Assembly (NCBI GenBank): GCA_003254905.1
Contig: QANU01073111.1
Span: 480,097 to 544,096 of the forward strand
DNA length: 64,000 nucleotides
Reading direction: 5' to 3'
From: Nissolia schottii
Taxonomy: Eukaryota; Streptophyta; Magnoliopsida; Fabales; Fabaceae
The translations under genes were made by a program, and so were the position numbers. Positions 57,257-64,000 of the stretch are shown here, in pieces; position 1 is the stretch's first letter; the number at the start of each line of letters is the position of its first letter. A model generated the notes under the pieces. It was not told the origin of the DNA and searched no databases. It was given only the letters and a program-made list of their open reading frames with translations.

Positions 57257-60135
57257 TTAATTTCTCCAAACTAAGTATATCTCTTTTGAATTACCAAATA
57301 GCCCAATATGCTTGCATATGATAAATGTCAAAACAAATTGGTGATAAATCAATCAAGTGGTGCACTACGCACAAGTGCGACCTTAGCTGGTCTCGCGATC
57401 GATGTCCTTGCTAGATATCCAGCCATATACGGTATGGGGGGCTATTCAGCCGTACTTTTCCTACCTAGTCTTATTCTCATCATCATCAATCATAGATCCG
57501 CAAATAAAAAAAATATATATTTATACTCATTTAGCATGAGATAAAATATTAACACTTAACTTATTTATCATTAAATGTTATTTTAATGAAATTTTACATT
57601 CATTAATATATCATTCAAAATTATAAACAAGTCAATTTGTGATAAATAAATTTAAATAACAATACAACTTATATACGAAACATATATGTCAGAGTACCTT
57701 GCTAGCTAGTTGCAGGCATTATCAAACCGACGTGCATAGTGTGTGCTCCACGACAACCTTAGCAGCTTGCAGTCCCATTATTATCGTTCATTCTCTAGCT
57801 AGGCCGAACGAACATTCATGCCCGCTCCCATTGGGATCGAATGTTTTACGTACATAAGTAGTTGCGGACTCCCAACTATATATTTCTTCATCATTCCACT
57901 TCACTCGGTATATATAACTTGGTTAATTACTAAGCCTGCCTCAAACGATCTAATATGATCATACATAAATCTTGTACTGATATCTTGTGACGAGACTTGG
58001 TATTGGTTTTTATCTTTCAACCCTTAAATAGTTTTCGACTTGAGTACTTTTTTTTCTTTAAAAATTGAGTTTGTCCTTCTAATTATTTTTGTGAATATTA
58101 TGATTAGACTTAACTTGTGTTGGCTGGACTTTGTTAAGTCTTAGTGAGTTGTGAATACCTCTTCATATATACTTCTTTGCCCTTTAATTATGGGTCATTG
58201 CTAATGACAGACCCTATCATACTTATCTAAAAAAAAATTTATTCTCCATTTAGTATTTTTTGAATTAACACAAATTATAAAAGAAAATGTAAATTATTTA
58301 GACTAAATTATGTTTTTATATTTTCTTTTATTTCGAATTATATCTTTCTCTTTCTTAAAACTTTTTTTCTCTCAGCATATATTAAAATTAAATCAAGATC
58401 ATCTCCGTTACTAAATGAGAAGGAAGATGTTATATAAGTTCAACATTTCACCATTCATTATACGGTCACTAGTCATATTTATATAAAATAATTATGTAAA
58501 TGAATGGTAAAATGAATAAACATAACTCTCTTTTTTTTCATTTTAAAAATGAGATGATTTTGATCTTATGGGTGAAACTTACGTTTTCTTATAAATCTCA
58601 ATTGAGGTTGGATAACTTGTTTTCTTTATCACTAAAATTGTGTTTGTGAGTTGGGTTTAGAAGGGAAATAAAATGTGGGAATTTAATCATTGCTTTTACA
58701 TACTTAATTGCAACGAACACAAACAACAATATAGAGTTGCAGTGAAACTTTTAATGAAACAGATACTTAAAATACGGCAAAGGTAGAACTATATCGTAAC
58801 AGGAAGCAGTGAGAGAAGTACAACTATAGTCAGGAATGAAATTTACTACATGCATATTGTGAAAGGTAGAAGGAATAAAGCCAAAAGATCACTCCCCGTG
58901 TAATTATGAAAGGTGACAATATTGCATATATTGAGTCAACATCCCGAACCAAAAGTCATTATTATATATGCAAAAGCATGAATATATTGTTGGCACACTT
59001 TAATTTGTCAAAAGTTTCAGTGATGCAGGAAGGGAAAGGATGTACGGTGATTAATAATGTGCTCTCTCCCCCACAATCCCATGGTGGGGAGCAGCAGCCA
59101 GACCACCAGTGGACCACAAAAGATATGGTGGTACCTAATTTTAATCTGGTATAGATTCGGTTTAGATTTATTTCCAAGATATGTACACCCCGGATTAACT
59201 TCTTAAAAAAAAAAGAGAAGAAGCACTTTTTAGTAAAAAAAAAATTAATGTAAAAATATAATTTAAAAAGTATCTTTAAGTCAATCTAAACGGGTTTTAT
59301 ATAATGTTCACTCATGCATAGTCAATTAACCATGTATGTACAATCATGTATGTGTATTGTTAGGAGTACATATATTTTGTTTTCCACATTTGTGGTTAGT
59401 TTAAGAGTGTTGTTATCTAAACTCAAATTAGGGCTTATTATTGCCAAAAAATGTGAAGTTCACCTTTATTACTTACTTTTATTTAATAGTTCTCTCTTTT
59501 TGAATGAGCTAGACAATAAGAACGAAAAAACAAAAATTCAAACATTTCTCTTTGTATAATGTTAGGTCAAATTCTTTTTGTAGTATTCCTTTTAAACAAA
59601 AAAAATATTGTATTTTTGGATCAAGCTCTTTTAAAGTGAGCATCATTTTTCAAATGAGCTATTATCTATCCTTAGATCCATGGCATGCGAGTTCTACTAG
59701 TTGATTTTGAGGTGAATAATGCTTCACATTATAACTTTAGAGGAAAACTCGTTTGTAAGGGTTTTTAAACGTATTTTTGTATATAAAAAAGTAACTTTTG
59801 TAACTTCACATTTTATAAAGTTATTTAATATAATAAATACGCAAGAACTTGTTCATTATGAGAACAAATGTGTCCATCATAATGTGAGACATATCAGGTT
59901 GATTAAATGTCTAAAGCTCATTGACACTGATCAGCTCATTGCACCAAAAGAACTTGTACTTAGACCCATAACTGTAATAACATTTTATTTTCAGTAATCC
60001 CTTCAATCGCAATAACATAGAATCCATCGATGGAAAATTTGGACATAACCAGAGAAACTAATCATGACATTTTTCAGCTACATGTTGGCTCAAAATTGTG
60101 ACACTCATGATCCCGAGCCAAAAAATAAAGGGCGC
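57257..60135. other. Intergenic DNA
   Basis: No supported gene. A less AT-rich patch at 57350-57470 (GCACAAGTGCGACCTTAGC) and another at 59060-59110 have no recognisable family. The left end of the RING gene's 3' untranslated region reaches to about 60000. Confidence 0.45.
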
Positions 60136-63100
60136 TTAAACCAACTGAAAAAACAAAGTTGTCGATCCATCTCCAAAGGTCTTCAGATCAGCAGGTGGTT
60201 TTATAACTGCCCTGCATAGTGGGCAAGTCTTTCCTCGCGCGAACCTGAAAAGCAAGACGAACAAATAAGAATACAATCTAAATGGCTCTTGCATAAGTCT
60301 CAGGCATCTAAAGTATACTTTACATATCATAGTCAATTAGAATTTTGATATAATATCAAGGTGATTAGAATTAAACTTGTCATTAAATCAAAGTTTTTAT
60401 ACAACTATCTGTTGGGAATCGCTCTTGACCGATTGCTTCTCCACCCTAAACAACTGTCCATATAGCTTTTAAAAACAAGTAGTTTATTTCTCTTAATAAT
60501 GTTGTGATCTTTCAATTTCAAGGGTCCAGACGAGGAATAAAAATGTAGACTGACCATTGAAAAGCACAATCTTCACAGAAAACATGTTTACAACTCAACG
60601 AGATAGGAGCACGCATCTTCTCTTGGCATATAGTGCACATGTCACCAGCAGCATTTACCTGCATTTAACACATACAATAATTTCAGATCCAGACGTAATC
60701 AAAGCATTTTACAGAAACTGAGAGTGTTTACTAATCAAAACATTTTACAGAACCGGAATGTTTACCTGATCCCGTGTGGCACGACCCCCAACACAAAGGT
60801 CCGCTTCTGATAATGCTCTCATGGTTGAAAATAATCGGATCTAATCAGCACATAGAAGGTTGAAAACAATGGAATGATTTAGGGTCATACACGTGCACAC
60901 CTTTAAGTACAGCACTAGGAAGTACGAAAACTAATTCTAAAGGATGAAAACATACCTTCCTAACTATAGTTATTAGTTTGAAAATTAAATACAACCCTGT
61001 GGCCAGAGCCGAAAAGAGATTTCCATAGTCCTTGTTCGAGAAAAAACGGTACCAAACTGGTGTTGGCAACAAGTAACGATAAAACAGCAAAGTGTACTCA
61101 ACCAGTGTTAAGACTTGAGCCTTGAAATAAGATAAAACACTTTCAGATTGTTGCAGGAGTTTAAACTTGAAAAATACACGATTGATGGAAAAGTAAGGAG
61201 GTTACTAATAACCTGCAGGTGAAAGCTATGGTCTCTGTCACTTTTGTAGGGAATAAGCAGCAACAAACACTTTAAAGCCATTGCCGCTTGACGCACCAAT
61301 GCATCTGAAAGTCAATGCATATGGTCACCATGTATACCAACCAAAGAATAATTTTTTGCTACCAGCAGCAATAGAATGATCATGTGCCAAGAAAATATCA
61401 ATATCACGGGGTAAGCAACACAATACATAGAGAAACAATCAACCAAGGCACCCCCGAAAAAAAAGCATATTGATATAACTTGAAAGATACAGAGATACTG
61501 CTTCTTCTTAGTGTAGAGCAACATCACAAAAGTGGCCCAGTATTTTTTCTCCAAAACAAGATTAAATTATGAAAGAAAACTACTGAAATATTATGTTAAC
61601 AGCCAGCTTTGGTAAATAGAGGTTTTTATTTTTATAGAACATGGAAAGAACTTTAAATGTGCACATGCAGGAAGACCCACAGATCTTGGACCAAAATAAA
61701 AATAAAAATAAAAAATAAAAATGAATTATTACAATATAACTTCATTTGGATTCCACCAAGGTTTTCTGCATTAAGCAACATGAAACCCAAAAGTTCTGAT
61801 AGAAACATTGAATTCAACCATAGTACTGGCAGCAATACAATTGGTGTTAATTCTATAATTCATCTGACCACATCAATTCTGATGAAGGGGCTCTTAAGCA
61901 GATTTACAATATGATTGCAGATCACCTTCTAATGGGATACCCCTAAATTTGAACCCAAGCCATGTAGTCATCATGAGCGGAAGGTCAACAACTGACTTTC
62001 TATTTATAATCATAAACTATAAATGCACATTTAACACTGCTACGTGACCTAAAGCCTAATTAAACTACAACAATGTAATAACTGCATATAATGCATACAC
62101 AGAATAAATACATACCATTAACCAAAATGATAAATAGTGCACGCCAGAAAGATACTGTTTCTTTCGGAGGGAGCATTGCCAGTGGGTATGAAAGATCAAC
62201 ACTTCGATACCACCAATAAATGCCAATCACGTACAGCATGAAGGCAAAAGAGATACCAACAATAACAAAGGCATTCAGAGCTTCCTGCAAAATAGAATTT
62301 TGATTGAACCTCCCTAATTTCTTCTCATTTTTTTTATGAGGGGAAAGGGAGGTTTCAAGCAGATATGAATATTCGGGAATGAAATTTAAATTGAATTGCA
62401 AAAAACTGGATATAGCACCATAAGAGCTGTCTTTTTTTTTTTTTTGGGTGCATACCTTACGAGATGTCTGATCCTGAACAATTTCATTTGACTTGAGCAT
62501 CACAGCTATTACAATAATTGACACAAAGAAACCTGGAATGCCTTCAGAAACGAATATCTCAAGTTAAGTAGAAAGAAGTCAAAAGTACAGATTCAAATGA
62601 AACTGAAGTTATATGTGAGAAGCAATTCGTCATGCGCCTACAATGTAGAATCAATCAATTCAATACAAATAAATAATAACCAAAAAACCAAACCACATAG
62701 CTTCTTTCATGTTCAGAAAGGAGAAAGGTTGAAAAAGAAGAAGAAAAGACACACAAGGTATATATCAAACAGGCAGCATAGACTTATTCATTAAGCGAAT
62801 CTTTCATATTACCGATTAAGGATCATTAAAGTAAACACAAGGCTTTTTAACATTATCACTTAATAAACTCTACAAATTCATCTTTACTTTTCTCATAGTC
62901 AAGAGAGTTCCAATTTCCTTACAAAGAAGAAGTGCCTCCGGCACCAGGGTGGAGAAACAGTAAACAAAGGATTTGCACAACCCCACATGATCCTCACTAA
63001 TATTTTCACACAACCATTTCTTTTGCACTACCCCTTCCCTCAGGATAACTCTCGGTGTTGAAAGCGATACAGCCCAAACCAGCATTGTTCTAATTCGAAT

Positions 63101-63984
63101 CAATAGAAAACATTGAACAAGGTAGCAAAACCAAAAATTTAAACACGACGATTGTCCCATACATTAGTTCATACTAACGTCAAACTTCCCATCTCTCCCG
63201 AACGACACAATTTCTTTGCCCAACCATTATTCCACCAAGCACATCCCCCCAAGTACAAACAGGCAGCCAAGTCACGCAAAAGCAAAACTACCAAGAGCAC
63301 CATCCAAAAAAGCATGCCCCCAAAGTCTATCACATATAATTTCTCTAATTATTTGAACAATGAGACTAAGTTCAGTTCAGCCATACAATCAAAGTCAAGC
63401 AAGCACAAATACTACACATCAGAAACAAGGCAATGCACAAAGCAAACAAGACAAGCACTCTAGTAACCATTTGAAGCCAAAAATCACATCAGATACATAA
63501 CATAACATAACATAACATAACAGAACGCATAGTCCAGAGCAGAAGCAGTGGTAGTACCACACAAGTGCTGGCGGATGAAGACTGCCAACAGCAAGATGAA
63601 CAAGGGGAGAACCTGCTTCACCCACATAACAAAATGATCACTTTCACGCCAGTACGGTATGTCACTGATATCCGCATGGTCCAACGGTGGGTCCATAGTC
63701 CTAAGTCGTCTGTGAGTCTCTTCGTCCAAGACAAATGGCCGCATCGTGCCATCACCGCACCGCACAGCAGGACCCAACAGAATCGCCGACGACAACTCAG
63801 AATCCATCCCTGCACCAACGTTCCCCTGCTCCCCAACCTCAATTATGCTAAGTTCAACTGGCCTAGCATCACCAGAAACTGAATCACGTTGAACTTGAGG
63901 CCTCGGGCGCAATTCAGGAGCTTCAGCTCCGGGAATCGGTGTGGAATCTTCGGGAGTTGAGCACATGAAGCTTGAGCATGCCAT
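60136..63984 (-). CDS. RNFT-type transmembrane RING E3 ubiquitin ligase
   Basis: Eight exons, 63984-63558, 62532-62456, 62284-62116, 61304-61213, 61120-60956, 60840-60766, 60658-60555 and 60244-60136, join in frame to 405 residues. The N-terminal ~115 residues are hydrophilic and Pro/Glu-rich. Several membrane segments follow: [13 protein letters not shown] (about 125-138), [33 protein letters not shown] (173-193), one near [11 protein letters not shown], and [19 protein letters not shown] (about 290-308). A C3HC4 RING sits at 343-380: [14 protein letters not shown] and TCPLC, all eight zinc ligands present, with the C-terminus after it facing the cytosol. This order matches RNFT1/2-type ER ligases and their plant relatives (Arabidopsis At5g01960 type, from memory), which act in ER-associated degradation. 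ATG 63984 is chosen because MACSSFM begins the frame; the frame is open upstream to the window edge, so a longer N-terminus cannot be excluded. Confidence 0.9.
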
Positions 63985-64000
63985 CACAACAGAAATCGGG

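Noticed and set aside
57308..57544. Plus-strand frame of 78 codons in a less AT-rich patch
   Set aside because: It has some codon-like look (ATLAGLAIDVLARYP) but no family, no neighbouring exons and no promoter could be seen.

Overview
This is nuclear DNA of a flowering plant. Split genes with GT-AG introns, plastid-type N-termini, a MIR319 hairpin, LTR retrotransposons, tRNA-derived SINEs and hAT/Mutator-type elements all point that way. The gene sequences and AT-rich spacers look like a papilionoid legume, probably Glycine (soybean) or a close relative. That species call rests on recognition only and was not searched. One assembly gap (468 Ns) lies at 21564-22031. No bacterial-type system, CRISPR array or operon is present.

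Left arm (1-15000), gene-rich: a GNAT acetyltransferase (+, 1576-2795, 4 exons), a C2-domain protein (+, 3515-4591, 2 exons), a plastid-type alpha/beta-hydrolase (-, 8570-5246, 6 exons), and a VPS38/UVRAG-like locus (-, 14964-10615) whose C-terminal half carries several frameshifts and damaged splice sites. Between the last two lie a small MITE and a broken piece of the hydrolase's last exon. A second, incomplete hydrolase copy lies at 23168-20756 around the gap, so the window holds three generations of one duplicated gene.

Middle (15000-34700), repeat-rich: two copies of one LTR-type repeat family (about 16690-17525 and 30540-31345, plus a third partial copy), a ~170-bp tandem array, a 420-bp solo LTR with a perfect 5-bp target duplication, a complete but non-autonomous Ty1/copia element of 798 bp, two tRNA-derived SINEs with 16-17 bp target duplications, a hAT element, and a 1.5-kb Mutator-like element that contains one of the SINEs.

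Second gene block (34800-42000): a zinc-less quinone oxidoreductase (+, 34874-36838, 6 exons) and an ATG18/WIPI-type autophagy gene (-, 40772-37742, 4 coding exons), convergent. ATG18 reads PI3P, and VPS38 belongs to the complex that makes it; the closeness of the two loci is probably chance.

Right arm (42000-64000): an ATT microsatellite joined to a degenerate interstitial telomere-like tract, a plant-mobile-domain gene fragment cut by an LTR-like sequence, a dispersed 15-bp motif array, then long AT-rich spacer containing a MIR319 precursor (-, about 51640-51430), two more hAT elements, and finally a membrane RING E3 ligase of the RNFT type (-, 63984-60136, 8 exons). All exon joins were checked by hand for reading-frame continuity, and every gene called intact closes in frame.
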